A stretch of DNA of 64,000 bases from Cololabis saira (lineage: Eukaryota; Chordata; Actinopteri; Beloniformes; Belonidae), in the NCBI RefSeq assembly GCF_033807715.1, contig NC_084591.1:31844590-31908589 (forward strand), in the 5' to 3' direction. The translations under genes and the position numbers were made by a program. Of this stretch, positions 19,790 to 32,669 are shown one piece after another. The notes below the pieces were generated by a model. That model was not told where the DNA came from and ran no database searches. It worked only from the letters and a program-made list of their open reading frames with translations. The first letter of the stretch is position 1, and each line of letters begins with the position of its first letter.

Positions 19790-21698
19790 CTTGCGGAAGC
19801 GCAAAGCTTCCCACGTTATCCAGCAAAACAATGACAATAACAATACAGCGTTCGCGTTTAAGCACGATATCAAGTTATATGAATATCCATATTCACCATA
19901 CTGTGCCAAAAAAACAACTTCACGTTTGTACAATATAGTATTTATATTGAAAAAACGTAACAATATATTGCAAAGGTGTGACAAATATTTAAGCCTATTA
20001 GAACAATAAATATTTAACATCATAACGTGATTTACCTTTATTTTTCTTTTGCTTTTGTGGCAGGTCTTAACTTGCACAGTTTGTTTTCCCTTTAAAGAGT
20101 TTGTTGTGACACACAACACTTCTGTGGGTTACTGTGTGCGTGTTTGTGCTTGTTTGTGTCTCAGTTGTCAGTTATCTTTTATCTTATTTTTTTATTTGTT
20201 TAATAAAGCTGGTTTAAAGATTATTGATCACACTTAGGTTTATTCGCTTGCTGTCATATTAGGCCACCAGCTCCATGTGGAAATCCAACACTTTAAAGTC
20301 TGGCATGTGAATGTGAACATCTCCATCTGATGCATGAACTGACTTCAGTTCAGACCTTGAACACTTCAGACTCCCAAACGTGCTTAACTGGAGAGTTTCT
20401 GTAGTTTCTGTAATAAACAGTGTTTTCTAAGAGTCGGTGCAGCCAAATGCTGCATTAGCAGATTATTGAAATCAGTTTAAGCGTTTTCTTTCTATCAGTC
20501 TTAAAGATGCAGCCTGATCAATCCACATGAACAGATGAGAAGACAACAGAGCAGACACAGGACAGATTAAGAATCACTGGCCATGTCTGTTTATTAGTTT
20601 TACCAGGGTAAATGTTTATTGCAAACCTAATGTTTTTTTTTTTTTATTGAACTGAATCTCACAATTATGTTAGGCTGCAATAAAATAATATAAAATATTT
20701 AAGTGTTTTTACTGTACACCAGTCTAACAATAAGACAAAAATCATTTCCAAGGCGTATTTAACTGACGTTTTTTGCACATGATCGACCACTCACCCGCCA
20801 CCCTGGCGGATACCAGCTTTGTGGAATTTTTACTTTGATACAGAAAAGTTTAATTTTAAGTGAAGCGGATCATTTGTGTTTCAGCTCCATGTCAGAAAAG
20901 ATCACCATCCAAAGCACACCACCGTAAATACTCATCACGTTGCTATCTCCTCCCTGCATGCACGCATTAGTAAAAAAGAGTCTGGAAATAACCTTTTTGC
21001 AGATTTCTCTCACAGTGTTTTATTCATGTGCATATAAACACTTGCAGTATTATAAAATCCAGACTTTGGCTCCAGACCCGCTGACAACAGAGTCAGCAGC
21101 CCGTATTGTAGCGTTGTTTCCCATTTTCTTTACAGAGCCTCTGCGCGTTATCCTCTGATATAGACTTGGAAAGTAAGGGCAGGATACCTTGTAGCCCAGA
21201 GGAGCAAATAATCAAGAAGAATGGTGCAAATACATCATCGTTTCTATATGTTTGCACATTTATTCACCTACACACGATTGTGTTTTTAAACTGAAGGGGG
21301 TCTGCAACAGATCGATTTCTGTTTCTTTTTCAAGGTTTGAATTAGCTGGAAGAGTATTGACACTGGGTGTAATGTGTAAGATTTTGATCTCTTAAAAATG
21401 GCTATTCAGGAAATCTAAAGGCATATGTTCAAGACCAGGACTAAGCATAAAGCCGGAATATGTCATCCTGGCAGAATTTAGCTCAGAGTAGTTTGCATAA
21501 AAGCAGGGGCGGATAAGTTACCATGGAGATTTATTCTCTGCAGCTAACTTGGTTGAGACCAGGCGACTACTTCTCCTCCGTTTGTCCAGTCAGCTGTCAC
21601 TGCCATCATGAATGTACTTAATCAACAGTTATTCATAATCTTCTGGGTTTATGTTACCTCACTTTACAAACAAGTATAATGCCTGAATTATGATAATC

Positions 21699-21700
<2 letters not shown>
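19790..21700. other. No gene recognised
   Basis: Unique, AT-rich sequence without clear exons, repeats or conserved motifs visible by eye; intron-like if the flanking exon call is right. Confidence 0.4.

Positions 21701-21701
<1 letters not shown>

Positions 21702-21774
<73 letters not shown>
21702..21774. repeat. (TA)n microsatellite
   Basis: About 36 TA units without interruption. Confidence 0.97.
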
Positions 21775-21777
<3 letters not shown>

Positions 21778-24575
21778 TATATTGTTTTTTCTTTTTTCTT
21801 TATTCTCAGTATAGTGTCCTTGATTGTTTTGAAAGGGACTTATAGAAAAAAATTATTATTAATATAGTACAAAGTACACAGTAGGATAAATGTTCTAGCT
21901 TTGATGTGATTGATACACGAGGCATATTATTGATTGCCATGATAATTATTTTTTTTCGTTTTATATTTTGGATGTCCCAAGCTTTGGTTTGATTGATATT
22001 ATCCACGGTAAGAAGTAATGTTGCAAATGAGCTCTCTAGCTCACAGGCTATATAGGACTATTACGCATTAGATCTACCTGCTATTGTCTACCAGACACAT
22101 TCTCCAGGTTATTCATAGCAGCTGCATTGCATTTTTACATATTAGGTGTTTGACCTCCTCTTATGTTTCCATTATGAGCTCTAGGTCATGTGGTGAAACA
22201 TAAATGGCATGCATCCTCTCTATTTCTGCGCCAGTAAAACTGTGACCGACCTCACAGTTTGCTGAAGAAAGCTGTGAACATGCATGTACAAAAATCAGTG
22301 ACGCCTGGCTTGACTTAACTACTCCCTGTCATCTAGACTTTGCATTGTATAATATGCAAAGCTTTTTCCTGCATGCTATTACTCTAGGCTCATACAATAG
22401 TCCTGCTTACACCAAGGGTCTGGGGTGGAGTGAACACAAATCAGACTAATGTAAACTTGTTGACTTGAATTTAACTGTGAGTTTACACGCATGGCAACAT
22501 GGAGAACCAAAACTGACATAATTAAAAATAAAAGCAAAAATATATATTTTGTTTTTCCTTTTCGTTAAATGCATTTTCGTCAAGAACAGCAGGATCCTCC
22601 CTGTTTATTGACCAATAGTAGAGGAGCTGGACCAAGAAGGCCAGTCCTCCTCATTTACATAATAAGGTAAAATAAAAACAGGAGACAAGGGAATGTAAAA
22701 CAAGGAATGCACGTATAAGGAAAATGAAAAACTAAGTATATATATTTCTGCTTTTATCTTTAAATATGTCAATTTTAATCCTCCATACGGCGACATTCTA
22801 TGACCAACCTTTTGCTAAATAAGACTGTATTCAGATAATGGTGTTTGAATGAGTTGCATGCAAAATGTTCCATTCGTCTTTCTGTTCAAATGTCACTGGA
22901 GACATTCTGATTCATGACTCCAGCTGCACCGTTGCGTTGGGACCAGTTCAAAACCTTTATCATAACAACAGTCTTCGAAACAGAGTATTGTTTGGGTTTT
23001 CCCTTTTTTTTCTTCCTGTAGCAATCTTGTTCTCCACTAACTCAGCCTTAAAAGCTTGTGTTGAAAAAACAGCAGTGTGTTGTGAAAACTCTGGCAAGGC
23101 ATGTTCATGCAATTAAGGAGCAGTACCACACTTACACAAAACAACTAAAATCACAATACAACTCACAATACTCCACTTAGCCTTATTTACTCCTGCGTAC
23201 TCCAAATCCAACATTCTTGTAGTGTAATTAAAATGTTGTTTATATAACCTCTTCAGAGGGAGGTTTTCATCATATTGATGATGGAATACTGCTCTGTGTG
23301 TGTAAACACAATCACGTGTGTCAGATGTCTTCAGTTCATTGTTCAAGTATGCAGGGTGTCACATTTACAAGTCAAGTTGGAGATTGCAACTGTCTTGAAT
23401 GAGATCCATTATCGTTCCTCATCAGGAATTTCTGACAAAGACTATTCTTCTTTTCAGTCGTTACGCATCTCCTTCATGTTTCCACTTTAATATCGTCAAT
23501 TGGATTCTTGCCCGTTGTTGCTGGTTCCTCTGACTTTATAAAAAAAATGTCAATTTTATCTGTTCTTGCATTGCAGAATAATTAATAAAATTAGACCTCT
23601 TCCATAGAGCAACATTTGCAAAAACTGATTACCCCACTTCTTCTCTCCTTCTGAGCAGAGCTCTTCTCCTGCATGACCCCTGCTGCAGTAACATGGTGTT
23701 TCTCCTGTGTTAAATGATCAACTGCTAAAAAAAACAGCATTTCGAAGACAACAAAATAGTTAACACTTTAAATAGATACAAATAGAAACAGCGTTTTTAA
23801 TGATATAATCAATATCTTCTCATGCGTCATATTTCACACACTGTAACTTATAGTGTTAAGAGACTGCGAGTAAAATCTCATGTGGGGGGATAGTAATGTC
23901 AGTGAGATATGAACACAGTCAGCAGTTCTCTGGGTCAGTGACTGGGCTGAGCGTGACTGGGTCTTTGTAGTGGCAGAGGTTTAAAATGTGAGTCAGTGTA
24001 TTGTGGAAATAATCCCAGGAAGAATTTTAGCTTTCTGGACGCGCGCACCAATAATGAGCTGTGCATGAATCAGTGGCCACGTGTTTATTTGCAGACTGTT
24101 GGATATGGGCATGAATGGACTGAAAGCCTTCCGAGGTATTAAATATTTTGGAATGGTGCGGGAGCAGATAGTCTCAGGAGACTCAAGCTTTGTTGGGGTA
24201 TTTCTTTAAAAATAAATTGGACTACAGGATAGTTAAGCTGCTCCAGCTCAGCCAGAAACATGCACAGAGAAGGACGTTTTGGCATTTTACTAAACCTTGT
24301 CTTGGATGAGTCCATCACTGTGCAGGGAATGTGGCAGATCCACCAGTCACTCTGAAACCAGTTACTTATGAAGATCTGCACCTGTCAGAACAGCTGCACC
24401 CTGTTTGTGCAGCTCCGTGTGTCCGGAAGGCCATGTGACTCCTCTGCTGCTGGTTTGTGAGTCTATGTTCAGCAGCTGTTCTTTTTAAAGACTGATCTGC
24501 GGAGAAATGTCTTTACTCGGAAGCAAGGTTCAATCTTCCATTTTTGATCTCTGTTCATTTTGATCAAGCACCACT
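21775..24575. other. No gene recognised
   Basis: Unique AT-rich sequence. Only short unconvincing frames are present on either strand, and no transposon ends were recognised. Confidence 0.4.
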
Positions 24576-24576
24576 A

Positions 24577-24622
24577 TAGAATAGAATAGAATAGAATAGA
24601 ATAGAATAGAATAGAATAGAAG
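24577..24622. repeat. (AATAG)n microsatellite
   Basis: About nine AGAAT/AATAG pentamers in a row. Confidence 0.95.
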
Positions 24623-24867
24623 AGAGGTCAATGTTAGTAAAAAACAATTGAATACAGTTTAGCAGCTCACTCTTGCAACAGCAATTAAAAAAAGTACAAT
24701 GAATTAAAACAACAATAAGTTAAAACAACAATGAATTTAAACTACCATAAGTTTCAAACAAAATAAATAGCAGCGTAGTGGTGGTTACGTCGCATTATTG
24801 AAACAGATGTGCTAATTTGTTATAAACTACAGGTGCATTAGAGGCAAAGCAATTGCACTTGACCTAA

Positions 24868-25604
24868 AGCTGAGCATACAATGTGCAATATTTTAAATCG
24901 TTTGATTCAGTCCCATCTCAAACTGCATGACTAGATCGCTGAGTTCAAAAGTTCACAGCCCACGAGTCTCACACTGTATATGCTCTGATGCGACCCGTCT
25001 GCTCACACTATACGTTCATAATCCTCACGTCAGACTTCTGTTACTGAAACTGCAACATCAAAAAGAAGTGAAGAGGAGGAACCCCGAAGTGGGAGACACC
25101 AAAGATGCTCAGTAAAAACAAACGCGCTGCCTTAGCAATTTGTGCCATTCTGTGTGGCGATAAATGAAAAAAAAATTGACAACGTCGTGATTGGACAAGG
25201 AATTGGCTGGGCAGAAGTGGGAAATATGGTCTTTTTTTTCTGCTATTAAAACATGATTTGTAATGTGAATTCGCAACACTTTAAACTACAAATAATAGTT
25301 TTTGACGTGACATCAGAGATTACGCATAATCTCTGTGAAAGGATGAGTTCAATCGGGTCGTAGCTGCTTCAAATGTGCGATTCCTTCACGAGGAGCGACC
25401 AGGATTTCAAACACGCTTGATTTTCTTGCGAGCACACGATTTTTGATCGGGAGCTCGTTGTGAGGTGTTAATCTCTCGTCGTTGCCCCACGTATACTGCA
25501 CGAGGCACGACCAACGGTTGGGTTGAAATCTGGCCTGATCCAAAAAATAGCCGCACAAGTGGAAAATCGGTTCAAAACGAGCCGATAATCGCGTATGCCC
25601 GGCT
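24868..25604. mobile_element. Harbinger-like MITE, ~737 bp
   Basis: Ends AGCTGAGCATACAATGTGC and GCGTATGCCCGGCT are imperfect inverted repeats, each flanked by TAA (24865-24867 and 25605-25607). A 3-bp TWA duplication is typical of PIF/Harbinger elements. The interior is CpG-containing and non-coding. The LINE to its right begins immediately after the TAA. Confidence 0.55.
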
Positions 25605-25607
25605 TAA

Positions 25608-26757
25608 GGGAGAGGTAGCGGTGCTACGGTTTTGACAGCTTGGGGGTAAAAACTGTTTTTAAGTCTATTGATTCTGGATTTGATCAGTCTATATCTTTTA
25701 CCAGGAGGCAGTAGGGTGAGCAGTGTGTGTCCGGGGTGAGTGCAGTCTTTGGTGAAGTAGCTGGCTTTCTTTTGGAATTGGCCAAGGTAAATGTCTCTGA
25801 GGCAAATGGTCCAGTCTGCCGCCCTTACTGTACCACTCGCTGCAAGTTTTTCCTGTTCTCCTCTGTGCAGCTAACGAACCACACAGTGCAGCAGTATGTT
25901 AGACTGCTGTTCTACTGCTGACCTGTAAAACTATGTACTGTAAAGAGGTGTAGAGAGAGGTGAGCAGACCTAAGTTTCCTTAGGAAATACAGTCTATGCT
26001 GCGCCTTTCTCACGTGATGAGAAATGAGTATCATCCAGGTCAGCAGAGATGTGCACACCAAGGAACTTGAAACTGTCCATCCTCTTTACCTCTTCTCCCA
26101 GTATACAGAGGGCAGTCTGGCCTGTGCTTTTGGATTGGAGTCCACTATGAGCTCCTTGGTTTGAGGGATGTTCAGGTCCAGGTTATTGCCAGCACATCAC
26201 TGCACAAGATGCTAAACCTCCTTTCTATATTCCGTCTCATTGTTTTTTGTTGAGTCCTACAACGGTGGTGTTGTCAGCAAACATGACAATGATGTTCAGG
26301 GCAGTTGTGCATGAATAGTGAGTAGAGGAGAAGGTTAAGGACCTTGTGGGGTAACTGTGTTTAAGATAGGGGGCAATGAAATGATGTCTTCCATCCTAAC
26401 GTTCCGTGGTTTGTTGTTCAGAAAGTCTTGATTCCAGCGGCACAATGAGCTGCCTAAACCTAAGTTGCTCAGCTTCTGAACCAGTTTGTGGGGGATTACT
26501 GTATTCAAAGCGGAGCTGAAATCCACAAACAACATGCTGACATAGGTTTTATCCTTGTCTAGGTGAGAAAGGGCTGTGTGGAGAGCTGTGATAACTGCAT
26601 TCCCGGTTGACCTGTTTGCCCTGTAAGCAAATTAACGTTGGTCTGTCAGCAGGGATTGCAGCTTTAATGATAGAGAGAATTAGTCTTGCAAAACACTTAG
26701 TGATGATGGGCGTTAGAGCGACTGGGCAGTAGTCATTTAGGCAGTTCACCCCCTAGA
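25608..26757 (-). pseudogene. Rex1-like LINE reverse-transcriptase fragment, 5'-truncated
   Basis: On the minus strand, [20 protein letters not shown] (about 26740-26680) is followed by MLFVDFSSALNTVIPHKL (about 26535-26480) and TLNTG-like NTVTPQGP (near 26340). These are palm and fingers motifs of a CR1/L2-group reverse transcriptase as in fish Rex1 elements. Further on, FADN (plus-strand 26271-26282) stands where the catalytic F/YADD box should be, with the second Asp changed to Asn. Frameshifts separate the blocks. The 3' part, with GGGGGTAAAAACTGTTTTT read on plus, reaches 25608. It is 5'-truncated at about 26757, as usual for LINE copies, and not functional. Confidence 0.7.
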
Positions 26758-26821
26758 GGCCCCACCTCTCGCTCTCACTGCGTCTTACGTAAACAAACCT
26801 GATGAAAATGAGTCTATCAAA

Positions 26822-26894
26822 ATGAATAGAAGCTATCCATCTGGCAGTGAGAAACAAAAGAAAAAAACTGAAGAAAAAAAGCATGAAGAAAGTG
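26822..26894 (+). pseudogene. Isolated start exon with YPSGSEKQKKK motif (hAT/ZMYM-like protein)
   Basis: An ATG opens a 24-codon lysine-rich exon (MNRSYPSGSEKQKKK, then Lys/Glu-rich), ending GAAAGTG|GTAAGT, a perfect donor. From memory, YPSGxxKxKKK is the start of many fish hAT-derived proteins of the ZMYM/DUF4371 type. A possible second exon with an AG acceptor at about 27441 opens a 103-codon frame (27446-27757) that I do not recognise. This may be the 5' end of a decayed hAT-like gene or of a domesticated relative. Confidence 0.35.
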
Positions 26895-26899
26895 GTAAG

Positions 26900-29800
26900 T
26901 AGTGCAGATAAAACATAAGCTAACTTAGCTCAGAGCCGCCGCCATTTCGCAGGAATTGTGAAAATAAAATATTGAGAATAGTGAGTAAAACATTTATACA
27001 GTTGTTTCAGTCAGATCGCAAATCCAAAGTTCTCTTGGTCTGTTAGATTAGATATATATGGGCCCAAACAAGACAAAAAATCCCACAAACATGTGTCCTT
27101 ACATACACAAAACCGGTATTACACAAAACAGAGCCGTATAAAGTGTGAATCGACGTTGTGATCCGACAAGTTCATTGGAACAAACCTGGAGCAAAGTGCG
27201 GATTCCTTGTGCTTATGACTGTGGTCAGGAAACAGATATATAATTGTGACTGATTCTATGGCCCGATGATGGGTGATGTCATCCTTTCCTTGACATGAAA
27301 GATGTGTTTCCAGCCGCGTTTTTCTTCAACTTTCTTCAGTCGTTCTAATAATGTAGCCTGTAAGCATTAACTCAAAAACTAAGAAATTTTTATTATTTCT
27401 GCATCTCCCTAATTCAATTCAGCATCGTTTAATTTTTTAGAGCAAGTGAATAAGAATAAGGATGAGTGCAGACTCTGTAAAGGTGACCCACATGATCAGA
27501 AAGTTGTTAAATTCTCACACTTCTCACTCGGTTACGGAATGGGAGCTTGGCCCTTACATGCACAAGGGGTTTCTCCATTTTTACATCTTTTTGTCTACCT
27601 GGGGAGGTGGAAAAAAGAGATGATCAGATTTTACACCTTACCAGAAAGCAGCTCTTACATAGAGGCACTGAGACCGGGAAATGGGGGAAATGTTCTCCAT
27701 ACAAAAGCCGCATGTACTGTAAGGGCCTGCTGTCCACAAGGTTTAGTTCATCAGTGATCACCAGTCAGTAGTCTGTTCAGTTTTACAGTTAGTTCAAAGG
27801 ATTTCTCTGATAATTCAGGATGAGGTGAGGCCCAGCTCAGTTCAAACACCTGGATTGATTGATTCATATAATTAAAATATGAGCTGTGCAGTGAGTTTTT
27901 CATTTCCTAACCAGTGAGGTAGCTCTTCAGGGGGCTACATTTCCAGCAGAAGTTGCTTTGGCAACGCTCAATTGTACGATACCTAGGAGGTGAATGTGAA
28001 CAACACCCATCCTGCTCTGCGTTTCAGTGCTTTACATCACGTTCACAGTGAAACCTGTCAGACTTAGACAACATTTGAAGAGACAAAGGTTGGGGTGATG
28101 TCATAAATCTTTGATTTAATTTGACTTTTGTCTCTTAGCAAACATTATAAATCTAAGATATTTCGGGCAGAGACTTTTCAAAAAATTGTTAAGTGTTAAT
28201 AGGGACGTGAAAAAATCAAGAAACACCATCTGCCAATGGCACTGATGACCACATGGTCAAGAATTACTTTGAGAAACCTTTATCAAGCCTACATACAGAG
28301 GTGCATCCACTAATGCTACTTAAAACATAACCATGTTATCAGCAATAAGTTCAAACGCCAGGTTCTGTGATGGTATGGATAAGCTGCCTTAACCATTTAA
28401 TACACAGAGATGGTTGAGGAAGAAGCCGGTCCAGATGGTGGACTGGACCTCAGTGTCCCAACTGCTTTTGGAATTTGTTACAGGTCTGATATCCAAAAAT
28501 GGATGTATATTTTCAAATTAAATTAGGCTGGCAAGGGGGTAAAAAAAAAACTGAAATATCTTATTCTCTCACTGTCTGTAAAGAAATACATAATGGGAGT
28601 ATTGATTAATTAATTGGTAATATTTTTTTTCCCGCGTGTTCCAATTCTTCCCAAGCTTTCCTGATTTGAGGTTATACATGAAATAGCACCAGACCACTAG
28701 ACTCTTGTTCATGTTTGTGCTTCAGGAGTCTGACTCACCTCAGTCACTTTAGTTTGAGAGAAATGATGAAGTGTTGTGTGTTACAGCTGCTGGAACTCAG
28801 CATTTTACTGTGGGAGCTTGTTAAGTTGAACATATCGATCAAGCTCGAATCACACCTGATCAATAACAACAGTAGAAAGTGGGGTCAGTTTGGAGGTTAT
28901 GCCTCCACTGGGCTGAGAGCTCGAGTGAACCCATGTGATCGATTCTCTGTTAGATCTCACAGAAACCAGTCAATGTTTGAGCTTCCCAGCACACACGCGG
29001 ATGGATTTGGTGTTTGTTTGGATTCTGGGGCCTCCAGCTTGACACGGCACTGAGAATGAGAAGTGTTTGTGGGCAAAGGGCCAATGTTCAGGAGGATGAT
29101 ACATCCTGCTGGGGACGCAGAGTGTTTGAAACAACATTACAGACACTCCTGATTTCATTAAACAAACTATGTCACAAAAGCAACAGTGCAGAGTCCTAAT
29201 GTGGTTTTAATTTGTTGGTTGAAGTGGTTGAAGACTTCTACAAAATCACCCCAATAATATTATATAATTTAGTCTATATAATATACATTACATATGTTAT
29301 ATAATAATATAGAATTCATTCTTTCCAAATCCAAATGTACATTTTCAAAGCATTTTTTAAAATTCCTTTAAAAAAATGTAGTTTTGTACAAATAAACCAG
29401 TTTCACTGCATGCAGATTTGAATAAATCATTAAAGGTTTGTTAGTTTAAGTCAGAAATTGAAAGTTGTTTACCTTCAGATCATTGATTTGTAATTTATTT
29501 CAAAACAGGGACAGTGCACAATAAGACATTCATCTTTTGCAAGAGAGTATGCATTGTGCAATTTGTAGCAACCTGCTATTTTCCACCTGTAGTCCCTGGG
29601 CAGGTTGATGGAATACTACATAAAAATTTGTATAGAAAAAGAAAAAATAAGTAAAAGAGCAGAACAAAGCAAAAAGACCATAGATAAAATAGATAAATAA
29701 AACATGGAAGCAGATTCAACAGAGCATGGGATCTGTCAGATCCATGGTCAGATGGACTGTCTTTAGCTGAAAGTAGAATGGAGTCCAGATATAATATCAT

Positions 29801-31730
29801 GAACAACTTGATTTTATTATATATAAAAACATACATGTCAGACTGCACTACAGTGGAGGAACAGTGGAGGATTTGCATTTGCATTTTATTGCTTTGAAAA
29901 GTATTCTGATCCTCATCTTAGTTACAATAATAGACAACACAATGTGCTTAAGGGGATAACACGCAATTTCTTTATTAAAAACACCATTAAACATTCAGTG
30001 CTAGATAGCCATTTCTTCTGACACCGGTACATACCCTCTAGGATAACATGAACGCTATTATGAAGCAATCGTATATTACTGCTTCAATTCACTTCTTTTT
30101 GCTCTCTGACGGAGGTTTGCACTTCTAGACTGAGGGCTGATTAACCACCGAGTATTCCTTTAAGCTGCTTGTAGCATTAAAATGCTCTAAGGTCCACTCA
30201 CAGAAATCAGGGGGAAATAAATAAAACCACCTCCTGAGGAGTTTCCTTTGATTTTTCTCGTGAAGGATATACATGCGTACAATTCCTTTGGCTGAATAAG
30301 AGCTTTAGCATTGACAGTCTGAGCTGCTCTTCACTATCAGGATTCAGTTTCTATAAGCACCCTTAATCTGAATGGAGAGGAAACACAATCCTTGCACCCA
30401 CACTGATGAGAAAAACCCACACTGAGGATCCTCGGCCTGCCATGTTAAATTATCTACAAAGGCTGGTTATTTATGGGGTAAAGCGTTAATAATACATGAA
30501 GAAAACACAGCTGCTGAAGGAATTCTGACCTATGGATCACCTCCTGTGAGTCTGTTAGACTGTTGCTTGTCATTTGTGACCTCTAAATGTTCCCATCACA
30601 GATGGGGTTTTGCATCGGTTTCCTTTCACCTCCTGCTGCACGACTCCAAGGATGGGCATGTGTTCAGGCCTGACACAGACAGGCCTGAACACATTGTATA
30701 TAAAATTATAATCTATAATTCTGGATCTTTTTCACGTTGAAACCTGAGTTTTTGTGATTATTTTTAACTAGATCTCCAGATATCATGATTTAAGTCTCTT
30801 CAAAGAGTCCATCCAAAGATTCATTGTTTAGGTTTATTGCTGTGAGCAGGAAGGATCTCCTTTAGCGGTCTGAAGAAGCCAAAGATGACAACAGGAAGTT
30901 TGTCTGCATGTGGGAGCCAGCTGATTGAGTTTGGAAAGGTCAAGTTATAGCCAGAAGTAGACCTCAAATCCAGACATACCAAAGAGGAAATGTAAAGGAT
31001 GTATGGAAAGAGCAAAATGGAGATACATTTCTTTCTTTACTGATCATGGAAAGTATAAGAATACTGATATAAAATGGATTAGCCCTAGAGCACTGATTAG
31101 GACACAGAATAGATATCAGGAATATAGTATGACTGAGACATGATCTAAGGAACACACACCCATCACCTATAACACTATGACTTGTTGTTGAATTGGTTCA
31201 CCTTGTGGTCAAAGTTCTGACCTGTTAGGATCTGGACAAGGAACAACTGAGTATGTATCTGGTAGTGGGATGTTAACAATAGATCCTTTGGGCTTTGTGG
31301 AATGGGGTAATCTTTCTGTGAATCTGTGGACTGGGATTGCTTCTTACATCAAGTCCCATCATACTGGTATCCGGGGAGTTTGGAGACAAAGTGAGCACCT
31401 GAAAGTCTGTTGTGTTCTTTGAAAACTCTCCAAAACAATTGCTGAGGACAGACACTCCAGGAGAATGGTATTGATATTTTAAGGGTGTGTGACTGGTCTG
31501 CGAAATTATTGGGTGGCAAGTGCCAAAATAATATTTGTGTGAATGCCAGGATGCAGGTTTTTCCAGCAGAACATTGTGTTACAACCAGAGACTATTGTAA
31601 CCCATCCGTGACCATATTATGACTAATAGTTGATTACTGCACTGTAATGTCTCTGAATGGATTTCCAGCTGTACATTTATGGAGAAGTAAGAATAACAGA
31701 GGAGGGATACCAGTGCTTGTTTAAAGGGGA
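26900..31730. other. No gene recognised, apart from a short hairpin
   Basis: Largely unique sequence. Frames at 27446-27757 and 28715-29053 lack recognisable domains. A short perfect hairpin lies at 30658-30694. Confidence 0.35.
30658..30694. repeat. Short perfect hairpin
   Basis: Arms ATGTGTTCAGGCCTG and CAGGCCTGAACACAT (15 bp each) surround a 7-nt loop ACACAGA. Confidence 0.9.
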
Positions 31731-31734
31731 CATA

Positions 31735-32669
31735 TTATCGCATTTAATGTATATTTTAAAAAGGCCTTGAATGTCTTAAAAACAATCTAAAGCTTGTTTT
31801 TTCTACATACATCAAAAACTCAGCCTGTGAGCCATGTCTATAGTTTTACTGCTTCTAACCCCTTTTTCTGTGCCTCATTCTTAGGGAAGGGGGGGTATGA
31901 TAATGAGGCTGTGCTGATTGGCTCCCTGAATGACGTGTAGCAGGGGAGGAGCATAAGCCTGGCATTCAGTTACACGGATCTTAAAGCCTGATTTACGGTT
32001 CTGCGTTAAATCGACGCGTACCCTACGCTCCAAGGGAGCAGCGTCTCCTTCTCCGCTCCAGGCTCTCTGCCACGGAGCCTATGCCGTAGGCTCTGCGTTG
32101 GTGTAACGCGGAACCATAAATCAGCCTTTTGCTTGGAAGATGTGAAATGAACAGAAGAAAAAAAAAAAAAAAAAGGTCCGTGAGCGGCCCCGGAGCTCCG
32201 AGCTAAGCTAAATACTTAGCCCATGCAAAGATCATACAAATATAAATAACATAAAAAAAAAGGAACTTACCGCTGACTCGTGTGCAGTTGCCGGGTCCGT
32301 GCTGTGGGATCTGATCCTTTTATGAGGGTAAATGTCGATGCAAAATCTCATTTCTACTCTCCCTCGCTGTTCAAACAGCCAGCGCTTGTAAACAATGGCG
32401 GACGCTCCGGCCGGCTGAGCTGGTTGTGGGCGTGGTTTCAGCAGCGGAGGCTGAACCTATGGAAATCTGCTCCTGTCGTGACTCACGACGGGAGCAGATT
32501 CTAATCGGCTCAAAAAAAATCACGTGACACTGGGGGATTCAGTAAGGCGGGGGTCAGAAACCTTGCAGAAATTCATGGGATTTTGTCTCCCCTCTGCTGG
32601 CAGGGTGAGGGGAGACCACTTTATATATGTTAAAACAAGAAAAAACTTGTTTTTCATAATAGGTCCCCT
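31735..32669. mobile_element. TTAA-flanked non-autonomous element, 935 bp (family T, copy 1)
   Basis: Ends AGGGGACATATTAT and ATAATAGGTCCCCT are inverted, each flanked by TTAA (31731-31734 and 32670-32673), as for piggyBac-type elements. The left ~230 bp and right ~270 bp match the element at 58182-59257, but the cores differ. The core here contains a small Harbinger-like MITE (31983-32128), a poly-A run and CpG-rich DNA. No transposase is present. Confidence 0.8.
31983..32128. mobile_element. CpG-rich Harbinger-like MITE (family H, copy 1)
   Basis: Ends AGCCTGATTTACGGTTCTGC and GCGGAACCATAAATCAGCCT are inverted. The interior includes CTACGCTCC and ATGCCGTAGGCTCTGCG palindromic motifs shared with copies at 39775, 52155 and 52261. 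A TAA/TTA duplication is likely but degraded here. Confidence 0.6.
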
